From: Alkalimarinus alittae
GTDB taxonomy: Bacteria; Pseudomonadota; Gammaproteobacteria; Pseudomonadales; Oleiphilaceae
Reading direction: 5' to 3'
Length of the DNA stretch: 64,000 bases
NCBI RefSeq assembly: GCF_026016465.1
Contig: NZ_CP100390.1
Span: 4,095,078 to 4,159,077, forward strand
Within the stretch, counting starts at the first letter, position 1. The number at the start of each line of letters is the position of its first letter. Positions 8,125 to 16,897 of this stretch are shown piece after piece. The position numbers and the translations under genes were made by a program. The notes beneath the pieces were generated by a model that worked only from the letters and a program-made list of their open reading frames with translations, was not told the DNA's origin and did no database searches.

Positions 8125-9246
8125 ATGATTAAACAAACCCTATTAATGATAGCTAGCGTCATATCAATCGCTGCGTGTAGTGCAGGAACAAGCAGCAATA
8201 TTGAGGCAATCAATAACACAAACAAAGCTAACGCATCTCTAGCGGTTGCGACCTTTGCTGGCGGCTGCTTTTGGTGTGTTGAATCTGATTTTGAGAAAGT
8301 TCCGGGGGTTACTGATGCGATCTCAGGTTATATCGGAGGTCACGTCGAAAACCCTACTTATAAACAGGTCTCTAGCGGTCAAACTGGCCATGTTGAGGCG
8401 GTAGAGGTGCACTACGATCCGAATCTGGTATCGTACGGTCAGCTGCTCAACGCTTTTTGGCAACAGGTTGACCCTACAGACACCGGCGGTCAGTTTGTTG
8501 ATAGAGGCTTCCAATATCGCCCTTTTATTTTTTATCACGATGACCAGCAAAAAGTGTTGGCAGAAACCTCTCGTGATGCGCTTGCTGCGTCTGGTCGGTT
8601 CGATAAACCACTCGCAACAGAGATTAAAGCAACCGCTCACTTTTGGCCGGCAGAGGCGTATCACCAGAACTACTATAAAAAGAACCCTATTCGTTATAAA
8701 TATTATCGCTACAATTCAGGTAGAGATCAGTTTTTAGAAGCAACATGGGGCGACGACCTCCACAAACCAGAGGAGCATGGAAAAATGACTCAGGTAATCC
8801 CAGGCCAGAATAAATATAGAAAAATCACCGACGAAGAACTCAAAAAAACGCTGACACCACTTCAATATCAAGTCACCCAAGAAGACGCTACCGAACGCGC
8901 ATTCAACAACCTTTATTGGGATGAAAAGCGTGAAGGTATCTATGTCGATGTCGTCAGCAATGAGCCACTTTTCTCATCGAAAGATAAATATGATTCAGGT
9001 ACTGGCTGGCCTAGCTTTACGCGGCCGATCGATAACGCTAGCATAGTTGAAAAGAAAGACTCTAAGCTCTTTGTTACCCGAACAGAAGTCCGTAGCAAGT
9101 ATGGTGACTCTCACTTAGGGCATGTATTTGAGGATGGGCCAGAGCCTACGGGCTTACGCTATTGCCTAAACTCTGCGGCTTTGCGCTTTATTCCCAAGGA
9201 AGACCTTGAAAAAGAGGGCTATGGTTCGCTCCTAGACTTGTTTTAA
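8125..9246 (+). CDS. msrAB: Bifunctional peptide methionine sulfoxide reductase MsrAB, lipoprotein
   Basis: 373 residues. An N-terminal lipoprotein signal with lipobox 'SIAAC' predicts attachment to a periplasmic membrane face. MsrA occupies residues about 45-200, with catalytic 'GGCFWC' near residue 50, and reduces methionine-S-sulfoxide. MsrB occupies about 225-370, with 'GTGWPSF', 'DSHLGHVF' and catalytic '[11 protein letters not shown]', and reduces the R epimer. The MsrB half lacks the CxxC zinc pairs of many MsrB proteins. Neisserial PilB-type MsrAB has an additional thioredoxin-like domain that is absent here, so the electron donor must be another protein. It probably repairs oxidised envelope proteins. 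Confidence 0.95.
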   Translation: MIKQTLLMIASVISIAACSAGTSSNIEAINNTNKANASLAVATFAGGCFWCVESDFEKVPGVTDAISGYIGGHVENPTYKQVSSGQTGHVEAVEVHYDPNLVSYGQLLNAFWQQVDPTDTGGQFVDRGFQYRPFIFYHDDQQKVLAETSRDALAASGRFDKPLATEIKATAHFWPAEAYHQNYYKKNPIRYKYYRYNSGRDQFLEATWGDDLHKPEEHGKMTQVIPGQNKYRKITDEELKKTLTPLQYQVTQEDATERAFNNLYWDEKREGIYVDVVSNEPLFSSKDKYDSGTGWPSFTRPIDNASIVEKKDSKLFVTRTEVRSKYGDSHLGHVFEDGPEPTGLRYCLNSAALRFIPKEDLEKEGYGSLLDLF

Positions 9247-9258
9247 CCTTCTCTATTA

Positions 9259-9310
9259 AGTCGGCATAGGGGGTATTCCACAAAGAATCCCCCCTGATAA
9301 CCGACTCTTT
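9259..9310 (+). terminator. Probable intrinsic terminator after msrAB
   Basis: Outer stem agtcgg/ccgact encloses an inner aggggg/ccccct stem and is followed by 'cttt'. The T tract is short, so strength is uncertain, but the position 12 bases after the msrAB stop fits a terminator. Confidence 0.55.
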
Positions 9311-9413
9311 CGCTGAAACATCACCCTGCTGAATATCCAGCATCAATATAAGTAATTGGTAAAGCTTGCCTCACGCCTATACTGTCTTAGCTTCAGTTTT
9401 GTGAGAAACCGCT

Positions 9414-10607
9414 ATGGCATCTTCAATTGAACGACTCAAAGTACTGACGGCCGGGGTCATCAGTCTTATTCTGATGTTGGGTGTGGCTCGGTTTGCTTAC
9501 ACGCCTCTACTGCCTCTTATGCAGCAACAAGCCTCGCTAGGAATCTCAGAGGGCGGTTGGTTGGCTAGCATCAACTATATGGGCTACCTTAGCGGTGTAC
9601 TTATTGCCGCATCGATTAGCAATATGATGCTAAAAGACCGCCTCTATCGACTCGGCATCATCGTTGCCATAATCAGTACCTTAGGCATGGCACTTTCAAC
9701 CCATTTTTGGGTCTGGAGTCTGATGCGTTACTTTGCTGGCCTAAGTAGTGCTGCTGGCATGCTATTGGGTTCAGGGTTAATACTAAACTGGCTTATCCGA
9801 AACAACTATCGTAGTGAGTTAGGTATTCATTTCGCGGGGGCGGGTCTAGGTATCGCCTTTTGCTCATATATTGTTAATGTTATGTCGCCTAACTTTGACT
9901 GGCGAGAACAGTGGCTTGCACTATCGCTACTCGGTGTTTTTATGGCTATTCCTGCTTGGCTATGGCTCCCAAAGCCTAAAGATAGCCACTTAATGAAAAG
10001 TGGAGAAACACTATTCGATACGCCTCCCTCTAAAACCTATTTAAGATTGTTTATTGCTGCTTACTTGTGCGCAGGGGTAGGTTATGTGATTAGTGCGACC
10101 TTCATTGTCGCCATTGTTGACCAGCAAAACCCATTAGTCGATGAAGGCACCGTCGTGTTTATGGTATTAGGCTTAGCTGCAGCCCCCGCCTGTATTATTT
10201 GGGATTTAGTTGCACGAAAAGTGGGAGATTTGAATGCTTTGGCACTGGCCTTTGCTATTCATACCATTGGTATAGTTTTACCCGTGTTTAATAACGGGTC
10301 AACGGTGGCCTATCTCAGCGCTATACTCTTTGGTGGCACGTTTATCGGCATCGTCAGCCTAGTATTAACCATGGCCGGTAGGCTGTACCCAAGTGCGCCC
10401 TCTAAAATGATGGGAAAAATGACGATCAGTTACGGCTTTGCCCAAATTATTGCCCCCGCTGTTACCGGTCAAATAGCCGAGATGGGGGGAAGCTACAGTG
10501 ACGGACTCACCATGGCGGGTATTTTTATGGTAATAGGTACCTCGCTTGTTTTGCTGCTTAGAGTGGTCGAACGAAAAGAAAATCAGCAGAAACTCAAACA
10601 ACCGTAA
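9414..10607 (+). CDS. YbfB/YjiJ family MFS transporter
   Basis: 397 residues with about twelve hydrophobic segments. The N-terminus 'GVARFAYTPLLPLM' and 'WLASINYMGYLSG' are hallmarks of the YbfB/YjiJ branch of the major facilitator superfamily. The central cytoplasmic loop 'LPKPKDSHLMKSGE' separates the two six-helix bundles. The substrate is unknown for the family. The tautomerase gene starts 18 bases downstream with its own strong ribosome binding site, so the two are probably co-transcribed. Confidence 0.9.
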   Translation: MASSIERLKVLTAGVISLILMLGVARFAYTPLLPLMQQQASLGISEGGWLASINYMGYLSGVLIAASISNMMLKDRLYRLGIIVAIISTLGMALSTHFWVWSLMRYFAGLSSAAGMLLGSGLILNWLIRNNYRSELGIHFAGAGLGIAFCSYIVNVMSPNFDWREQWLALSLLGVFMAIPAWLWLPKPKDSHLMKSGETLFDTPPSKTYLRLFIAAYLCAGVGYVISATFIVAIVDQQNPLVDEGTVVFMVLGLAAAPACIIWDLVARKVGDLNALALAFAIHTIGIVLPVFNNGSTVAYLSAILFGGTFIGIVSLVLTMAGRLYPSAPSKMMGKMTISYGFAQIIAPAVTGQIAEMGGSYSDGLTMAGIFMVIGTSLVLLLRVVERKENQQKLKQP

Positions 10608-10625
10608 TTTAAAAAGGAGAACTAC

Positions 10626-10823
10626 ATGCCATACGTTAATATAAAAATAACTCGGGAAGGCGCAACAAAAGAGCAAAAGGCTGAACTCATTAGTGGTGTC
10701 ACCAAACTTTTACAAAAAACCTTAAACAAAAACCCCGCAACAACCGTAGTGGTGATTGATGAAGTGGATACTGATAACTGGGGCATAGGTGGTAAAGTGG
10801 TGACAGAACTTAGAAAACCATAA
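10626..10823 (+). CDS. 4-oxalocrotonate tautomerase family enzyme
   Basis: 65 residues, the standard size. Met is followed by Pro, which after Met removal becomes the catalytic N-terminal Pro1 of this superfamily; 'PYVNIKITREG' keeps a nearby Arg, and 'ATTVVVIDEVDTDNWGIGG' is the conserved centre with the active-site Trp region. Members enolise or ketonise 2-hydroxymuconate-type compounds as hexamers. No aromatic meta-cleavage genes are nearby, so the physiological substrate is open. 'aaaaaggaga' gives a strong start. Confidence 0.92.
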   Translation: MPYVNIKITREGATKEQKAELISGVTKLLQKTLNKNPATTVVVIDEVDTDNWGIGGKVVTELRKP

Positions 10824-10906
10824 CTAACGTGCTTGGCTGGCAATAAGTAGCATTATCAGCATCAGGTGTTATTATTATTTATACTATTTTTGTATGGAAT
10901 GTCACT

Positions 10907-11557
10907 ATGAAACCGTTTGCTCGATCATTGCTTGTCTGCACACTATTAACCATTTTAGCCGGCTGTCAAAGTATGTATTACGGTGCGATGGAAAAGGTCG
11001 GCTACCATAAGCGCGATATTATGGTTGACCGGGTTGAAGACGTCAGCGAAGCCCAAAGTGACGCTAAAGAGCAATTTTCATCTGCATTAGAGCGCTATCA
11101 ATCACTTATCTTCATCAAAGACCAAAACCTTGTTGACCAATATAATGCGCTGAATGATGAGTTTGAAGACAGCCAAGCGGCGGCCGAGAACGTTAGCGAG
11201 CGCATCAACGCGGTTGAAGATGTTTCGGAAGCATTATTTGATGAGTGGAAAGAAGAACTGACGCTTTACTCTAATCGTAGCCTTAAAAAGCAAAGCAGCC
11301 AAAAAATGGCGGCGACTAAAGCAAAGTACACTCAACTAATGAAATCAATGCGCCGTGCTGAAGCAAAAATGCAACCCGTACTTGGCGCACTGCAAGACCA
11401 AGTGCTTTTTCTAAAGCACAACCTTAATGCCAGAGCCATTGACTCGCTAAAAGGCGAACTCAAAACTATTGAATCAGATGTTGCCCGCCTGATTAAAGAA
11501 ATGGAGAAATCAATTTCTGAGTCAGAAGCCTTCATTGCTGAGCTCAATGCGGCGTAA
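10907..11557 (+). CDS. DUF2959 family lipoprotein
   Basis: 216 residues. The lipoprotein signal ends in lipobox 'LAGC' at about residue 20; after it comes 'QSMYYGAMEKVGYHKRDIMV', the signature start of DUF2959. The rest is almost entirely charged alpha-helix with heptad-like spacing (coiled coil, about residues 45-215). It is probably anchored in the outer or inner membrane facing the periplasm. Function unknown. It is monocistronic by spacing (83 bases upstream, 93 downstream). Confidence 0.88.
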   Translation: MKPFARSLLVCTLLTILAGCQSMYYGAMEKVGYHKRDIMVDRVEDVSEAQSDAKEQFSSALERYQSLIFIKDQNLVDQYNALNDEFEDSQAAAENVSERINAVEDVSEALFDEWKEELTLYSNRSLKKQSSQKMAATKAKYTQLMKSMRRAEAKMQPVLGALQDQVLFLKHNLNARAIDSLKGELKTIESDVARLIKEMEKSISESEAFIAELNAA

Positions 11558-11650
11558 AACTTACTATAAGGCCTGAGCCACAAATCTACCTTGCTGCCAC
11601 AAAAACTCGTCTATACTGAGTAAACATAACCCTATATTACGAGTATATTT

Positions 11651-12481
11651 GTGGCCTTTCGCAAACTTCAGGTTTTGGGGATATTCCTCACGATCATCAG
11701 TCTTCACTCCGAAGCTAATACAGAACGATGCGACTCGCTAACAATCAACGGGGGGTCTAATTCGTTTCCCTATTTTTATCGCAATGGCTCAGGCCATTTT
11801 GGTATTGTGGGGGACACGGTTATAACCGCTTCCAACCGCATAGCTATAAAGCCTGTTATGGGTAATAAAGCGCCGTGGAAACGCATACTCTTTGATCTTA
11901 AAAACGGCAATATTGATGTTGTTGCAGGCACCCTTAAAACCAAAGAAAGAGAAAAGCTGTTTTTCTTTTCTAGCCCTGTTTATTACTCCGAATATCATAT
12001 ATTTGTTCGTAAGAATAGCGCATTTAAATTTAACGCGTTAGAAGACTTGAAAGGCAGGCGTGGCATCAAAATACGCGGCATGAGTCTCGGCCAAGAATTG
12101 GATGAATACGCGTTTGAAAACTTAGTCATCGAAGAAGTCACCGATACCGATAGCCTATTCAAGATGGTGGCGGCAAAGCGGGTAGATTTTGGAATATTCT
12201 ACCTGCAAAGTGGCTTTGATGAACTCAAAAGGCTCAAACTTAACGAATCGCTTATCGCTCTACCACACCCGTTAACCCAACAACCGCTCTATGTAGCCTT
12301 TTCTAAAAAGTCTCGATGCCCAGAAGCCATACAGCACCTATCTGCTGAAATTGACCTCATGAAAAAGGATGGTTCGGCACAAGCCATTGCTGACCGTTAT
12401 GCTGAGCAAATAAGCAATGCCCGCCCAGCGAGTTATACCCGTCCAGTTAACGATGAACGAGTGATACACAACCATGAATAA
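11651..12481 (+). CDS. Periplasmic solute-binding protein, family 3 type
   Basis: 276 residues from a GTG start that gives a clean Sec signal peptide ending near 'LHSEANTERC'. The mature protein has the bilobal family 3 (PF00497) pattern: 'LTINGGSNSFPYFY' near the start, 'GNIDVVAGTLKTKEREK', the hinge 'YSEYHIFVRKNSAF' and 'VDFGIFYLQSG'. No ABC permease or ATPase is adjacent. Instead the stop overlaps the ATG of a TonB-dependent receptor by eight bases, indicating translational coupling. The pair may act together in substrate sensing or capture; that is inference. Ligand unknown. Confidence 0.82.
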   Translation: MAFRKLQVLGIFLTIISLHSEANTERCDSLTINGGSNSFPYFYRNGSGHFGIVGDTVITASNRIAIKPVMGNKAPWKRILFDLKNGNIDVVAGTLKTKEREKLFFFSSPVYYSEYHIFVRKNSAFKFNALEDLKGRRGIKIRGMSLGQELDEYAFENLVIEEVTDTDSLFKMVAAKRVDFGIFYLQSGFDELKRLKLNESLIALPHPLTQQPLYVAFSKKSRCPEAIQHLSAEIDLMKKDGSAQAIADRYAEQISNARPASYTRPVNDERVIHNHE

Positions 12482-14579
12482 CGATATAGCCCTGCAGCAG
12501 GCTACCTCCCACCCACCGACACAATACAAGGCTAATAGCCCCTCGGCTAGGCACATTGCTAGATGGCTATTGAGTGGCCTAGTTATTCTATTGGGTACCC
12601 CCTACAAGGCGCTTTCTGATCCGCTATTTTATGGTATTTCAGAAGATATTAGTGACATCCCAACCGTATCGTCGTCAAAAAGAGAGGAGGACCTTTTTAA
12701 GTCTCCATTATCAACCAGCGTTGTCACTGCAGAACAAATAAAACAAGCGGGCATATTAAGTGTTCCTGAAGCGTTAAAGCTTGTGCCGGGGGTCATCGTA
12801 CGTGAGCAAACCAACGGACAATTCGAAGTACATATCCGAGGCTTAGAAAACGTACCCACAGGCGGCGGTACAGATACTCTCAGTAATCGCCTCTCATTAG
12901 TCATGATCGACAACCGAACAGTCTATAACTATTTTGATGGTGGTCTATTCTGGGAAACACTACCAGTAGGTATTGATGATATTAGCCGGATAGAGATCAT
13001 TCGAGGAGCTGCTAGCGCGCTATATGGGCCTAATGCAGTCAACGGTGTTATTCATATCATCACCAAAAGAGCCCAAGATAAAAGCGCGGTCAGCGTGAAC
13101 CTCACCACCGGTAGTCACGATACCCAAATAGCCCATATAGCAGCAGAACAACCTATTGGTGATGCTCGCATTCGTATCAGTGGGTTTGTCAATCAACGAG
13201 ATCGTTATCAATCAACTTATTACAGCTATAGCCAAGAGGAATACGTACCGCTGGCATTGATTCCTACAACAAATAGCCGTTTTCCTGACCCCGATGAAGC
13301 TCAAGACTTACACGCTGTCACCGTGGCGGTTAATAATGACCCATTAGAATTACTCGCTTACGACCTAAGTTATAGCCACCAAGACTCCCGCGTTCAAAAA
13401 GTTCATTTGGGCTCAAGAGCCACCCCCTTAACGTTCAATGACTCAACAACAGACGCGATCAACGCCAAAGTTCGCTATGGTGACCTAGAGTTAAGGGCAA
13501 GCCATGAATGGGGGGAGCAAAAAACACTCGATTATACCGATTTCACCTACAACCTTGCCGTTAGTCAGGCCTCTGCTGAATATCAATTCCGCCTGCCTAA
13601 ATGGATTATTCGCCCCGGTATTAGCTATGAGAATATTGCTTACGAAGGGTCGTTTATCGGCGGCAAACAAACTATTAAAGATGTAGGCTACCTATTAAGA
13701 ACTGAGTACTTCCCCGCTAAAGATTATCGGCTAATCGTCGCCCTCAGGCTTGACGACTATAATGTTCCCGATGAAAAATACTTTAGTTATCAAGTACTCG
13801 GCACCTATCAATTACGTCATGACACACTATTAAGAGCAGCCCTACAAACCGCCAATCGCTCACCTTTTATGCTAGACAGCTTTGTAAACTTGAAATACAC
13901 ACTCCCATCTAACCCTTCTATCCGATTGGACTATTTAGGTGACGAGGAAGCAGAGCTAGTCACTACGACCACCTATGAACTAGGTTTACGTCACCAGTTT
14001 AATTTTAATAACTGGATTGATCTGGAGCTATTCCGAAGTGAGCTTAATGATTTTACTGAGTTCGTTGACCATGACACTGTATTTGATGGCAGCCAGTTCG
14101 TCACCACAAGCCAATTAGAAATGCTGCCGACCAAAGCCCAACAAACCGGTATCACTGCCAGCTGGAATTACGAAGAACTTACGTGGGATATGAGCCTCTT
14201 TATGACAACTCAAAAAACTCATGTCGATAATCAATATGTGGATAGCGCTGCCCCCTTAGTGCTGTTCAATACCGATAACAAAGGGACGCCAGACTATTAC
14301 GGCGGCGTCAATCTCAACTGGCACCCCGTCAAGCGATGGAGCCTGAATGCTAATGCCTATTACATGAGCTCACATCGCTTTATTATAAGGCCTCAAGGCA
14401 CCAAAAATTTTGCTTCTGCAGTCTATGCTAACTTCACGCTCAGCCACACGTTCAACAAGGCAATCAATGGGTTTGTTTCAGTCAAAAACCTATCAAACAA
14501 AAATGATAGTCAGTACTTTTATACTGATAGTATCGAGCCACTTTATGCGATTGGCGTTAGTTTAAAATGGTCTGAATAA
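12474..14579 (+). CDS. TonB-dependent outer-membrane receptor
   Basis: 701 residues. An unusually long N-terminal extension of about 29 residues precedes the hydrophobic signal core 'WLLSGLVILLG'. The plug domain (about 70-190) shows 'TSVVTAEQIKQAGILSVPEA', 'VPGVIVRE', 'IRGLE' and 'IEIIRGAASALYGPNAVNGV'. A 22-strand barrel follows, ending in 'AIGVSLKWSE'. It imports a large or scarce ligand across the outer membrane using TonB energy. No siderophore- or cobalamin-specific motif is recognised. It is translationally coupled to the solute-binding protein upstream. Its stop lies only two bases from the convergent YigZ gene. Confidence 0.93.
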   Translation: MNNDIALQQATSHPPTQYKANSPSARHIARWLLSGLVILLGTPYKALSDPLFYGISEDISDIPTVSSSKREEDLFKSPLSTSVVTAEQIKQAGILSVPEALKLVPGVIVREQTNGQFEVHIRGLENVPTGGGTDTLSNRLSLVMIDNRTVYNYFDGGLFWETLPVGIDDISRIEIIRGAASALYGPNAVNGVIHIITKRAQDKSAVSVNLTTGSHDTQIAHIAAEQPIGDARIRISGFVNQRDRYQSTYYSYSQEEYVPLALIPTTNSRFPDPDEAQDLHAVTVAVNNDPLELLAYDLSYSHQDSRVQKVHLGSRATPLTFNDSTTDAINAKVRYGDLELRASHEWGEQKTLDYTDFTYNLAVSQASAEYQFRLPKWIIRPGISYENIAYEGSFIGGKQTIKDVGYLLRTEYFPAKDYRLIVALRLDDYNVPDEKYFSYQVLGTYQLRHDTLLRAALQTANRSPFMLDSFVNLKYTLPSNPSIRLDYLGDEEAELVTTTTYELGLRHQFNFNNWIDLELFRSELNDFTEFVDHDTVFDGSQFVTTSQLEMLPTKAQQTGITASWNYEELTWDMSLFMTTQKTHVDNQYVDSAAPLVLFNTDNKGTPDYYGGVNLNWHPVKRWSLNANAYYMSSHRFIIRPQGTKNFASAVYANFTLSHTFNKAINGFVSVKNLSNKNDSQYFYTDSIEPLYAIGVSLKWSE

Positions 14580-14581
14580 AC

Positions 14582-15187
14582 TCAATTATCGCTGATGATA
14601 TGACCGCTGATGCTCGCAGCATAATCACGAAATAACGCCCCGCACTCCACTGGTAGAGCAACGTCCATTATTACTTGCTCTCGGTAGTTTATCGTTTCAA
14701 CCAGTCCATTATGCTGGCTGAGCCAATGCCGTACGAGCTGTTCTTGAGCAAACCCACAACTGAGTTGAAGCTGTTCACGCGCCACTTGCTGCTGCGTTTC
14801 TAATGACTCCATAGCCATTTGTGCCGCCGCAGAATAGGCGCGCACTAAACCACCTGCACCTAACTTAATACCTCCAAAGTATCGGGTCACGATAATCATC
14901 ACGTCACCCACATTTTTATGCTGTAACACATTCAATATAGGTTTACCCGCAGTACCACTAGGTTCACCATCATCAGACATAGCTGCGCTAGCCGCCGACT
15001 GAGGGTTGCCAAACTGGTAGGCCCAACATTGGTGGCGAGCGTCTGGGTACGCTTGCTTTCTTTCTGCCAATAACGCCATTGCATGCTCACGAGTATCGGC
15101 AAAGGCGGCGAACCCAATAAAACGGCTCTTCTTAATTTCGTAGCAGACTTCACACGGTTTAGCAGGAACAGGATAGGTAGAGGTCAT
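14582..15187 (-). CDS. yigZ: YigZ/IMPACT family protein
   Basis: 201 residues. The N-terminal UPF0029 Impact domain shows 'EIKKSRFIGFAAFADTREHA', 'DARHQCWAYQFG', 'SDDGEPSGTAGKPIL' and 'VIVTRYFGGIKLGAGGLVRA'; these are the family signatures. The C-terminal about 70 residues form the DUF1949 domain. It is a soluble cytoplasmic protein linked to translation by its eukaryotic relative IMPACT, but its bacterial role is not established. It is convergent with the TonB receptor. Confidence 0.94.
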   Translation of the reverse strand: MTSTYPVPAKPCEVCYEIKKSRFIGFAAFADTREHAMALLAERKQAYPDARHQCWAYQFGNPQSAASAAMSDDGEPSGTAGKPILNVLQHKNVGDVMIIVTRYFGGIKLGAGGLVRAYSAAAQMAMESLETQQQVAREQLQLSCGFAQEQLVRHWLSQHNGLVETINYREQVIMDVALPVECGALFRDYAASISGHIISDN

Positions 15188-15375
15188 GTTTGGCTGACTA
15201 TATGGCGATCAAAGTGGTTTTCACAAAGTTTTACATTTTTCACTACGTTGCACAATTGTTATCGAGTTTACACAATCTCACCACTAAAGCTAAAAACATT
15301 ACCACGATTCAACAGCGTAAAAAACATGTAAAAGTATAATCTAAATCACATACTAGTTGTGACGAGGTTAACACT

Positions 15376-16128
15376 ATGCTGCCGTTTACCGCACTTAAAA
15401 ATAAAAGCCTAACCGCACACATCACCGCCTCATTCTGTATTTTATCAGCCGTACTATTATTTCCAATCAACCATTCCAGTACAGAGCAAGCATTACACCA
15501 GCATCATCAGATATCAGAGAAAAGCGCACTCAACCAGAGTGATGCAGAACAGCAGATATCGATACGCCATACACTATCAGACCCCCTAAATGATGCAGTA
15601 GATGTTTATACAGTTGAGATAGAAGAAGCCTTTCCGTTCGAACGGCAAATCAGGCGTGTCGCAAGTGAGGTAGAAATAGATGAAAGCCTTGTTTATGCCG
15701 TCACCAAAGCAGAATCTAGCTTCCGTTCAGGGGTTCAAAGTCATGCTGGCGCTATTGGTTTGATGCAAGTTATTGCGAGTGCAGCCGGCAGAGATGCCTA
15801 TTATCGCTTACACAAGAAAAGAGCCACGCCAACGTTAGCTCAATTAAAAGACCCTTACACCAACTTGCAGCTAGGCAGCACCTATTTAAAATTACTCGAA
15901 GAACATCACTTTGGCCATATTACCGATGAAAAACTAAAGCAAATGTTAGTACTAGCCGCTTATAACTGGGGGCCGGTAAATGTTAAACGTAAACTGTTAG
16001 CTAAGAACCCGCCTCGAAATGCAGAAGAGATGAAGTGGGTACTTTGGACCAAAGCGCCACGCGAGACCTATAGTTATGTGAATAAAGTGCTTAAGTATCA
16101 AAATCAATTTAGCCAGTTTGAGGCTTGA
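15376..16128 (+). CDS. Lytic transglycosylase, SLT/GH23 domain
   Basis: 250 residues. The N-terminal hydrophobic segment 'ASFCILSAVLLFPIN' acts as signal or anchor, then a linker rich in polar residues. The SLT domain (about 95-245) has catalytic Glu in 'VTKAESSFRSG', 'AIGLMQV', and 'LAAYNWGP', the ES, GLMQ and AYN motifs of GH23. It resembles the MltC catalytic domain; 'RETYSYVNKVLKY' near the end is typical. It cleaves peptidoglycan glycan strands in the periplasm with 1,6-anhydro product formation. Start supported by 'gacgagg'. Confidence 0.92.
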   Translation: MLPFTALKNKSLTAHITASFCILSAVLLFPINHSSTEQALHQHHQISEKSALNQSDAEQQISIRHTLSDPLNDAVDVYTVEIEEAFPFERQIRRVASEVEIDESLVYAVTKAESSFRSGVQSHAGAIGLMQVIASAAGRDAYYRLHKKRATPTLAQLKDPYTNLQLGSTYLKLLEEHHFGHITDEKLKQMLVLAAYNWGPVNVKRKLLAKNPPRNAEEMKWVLWTKAPRETYSYVNKVLKYQNQFSQFEA

Positions 16129-16153
16129 TTAACGGGTTTAGACAAAAACGCAG

Positions 16154-16810
16154 TTAATGAGCGGGATCAACATAGTTGGCTGTGCTGCTGTTAATCCGAT
16201 ACCAGCCAGCAATACTCAACCTTTGCTGTTGGGTGATAAGAACCTCATGAGGAAAGCGCTCACTTAAGAAGAAAATAGCCCGACCTCCTTTGGGTAAAAC
16301 ACGCTCAATAACTTGATCAGTTTCGTCATAAACAACCAATTCTCCGCCCCAGCCGTCTTCCCACGTTTCATTCAGGTAAATAACACTCGTCAGCACCCTG
16401 TTTGAACGTCCTTTAAATGCATCTAAATGCTTTTTATAGAAACTACTCGGTTCATAAACGGCAAAGTGTGATTCATAGTCATTTAGCCCCATAAAGAGAT
16501 CACGGTTCACATCACGTCTTAGCGCATCACACTGTGCTAAATAACAGCGCTGGGCATCAGTAGACCCATTGAGCCAATGAATTTTATCTGAGCGAATATT
16601 AGTATTAACCTGTAGCTGTCCGCCTCTTCCAATGCCTGCTCGATCAATTCCCTTACCGTTAAGCACAATAATCTCGTTTCTCAATGCTTGGGTCAGCTCT
16701 TGGGGTAAAAAATCATCAATGATGACATACCCTTTTTCAACTAATGCATCGATGACCGTATTAACGACAGCAACTGGGAATGCCAAGCAGGGTGGGTTAA
16801 TGGCAGTCAT
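16154..16810 (-). CDS. 2OG-Fe(II) oxygenase, prolyl 4-hydroxylase type
   Basis: 218 residues from the ATG at 16810, which has 'gaggccagtt' upstream; a TTG four codons earlier is less likely. The double-stranded beta-helix core shows the iron ligands H-x-D in 'KKHLDAF' and the distal His in 'ERFPHEVL', with the 2-oxoglutarate-binding Arg in 'RLSIAGWYRI'. 'LTSVIYLNETWEDGWGGEL' is typical of bacterial P4H-like proteins. The substrate (a protein residue, possibly Pro) is unknown. It is cytoplasmic. Confidence 0.9.
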   Translation of the reverse strand: MTAINPPCLAFPVAVVNTVIDALVEKGYVIIDDFLPQELTQALRNEIIVLNGKGIDRAGIGRGGQLQVNTNIRSDKIHWLNGSTDAQRCYLAQCDALRRDVNRDLFMGLNDYESHFAVYEPSSFYKKHLDAFKGRSNRVLTSVIYLNETWEDGWGGELVVYDETDQVIERVLPKGGRAIFFLSERFPHEVLITQQQRLSIAGWYRINSSTANYVDPAH

Positions 16811-16897
16811 AACTGGCCTCAATAAAAGAACGCTGATAGGGAGATAGAAAGGTCTAGGTTAATCTGGTGTAGTATACACTGACCATTAACCAAACAG

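Noticed and set aside
8323-8664. 113-residue minus-strand open frame
   Set aside because: Antisense to the MsrA domain of a well-supported gene.
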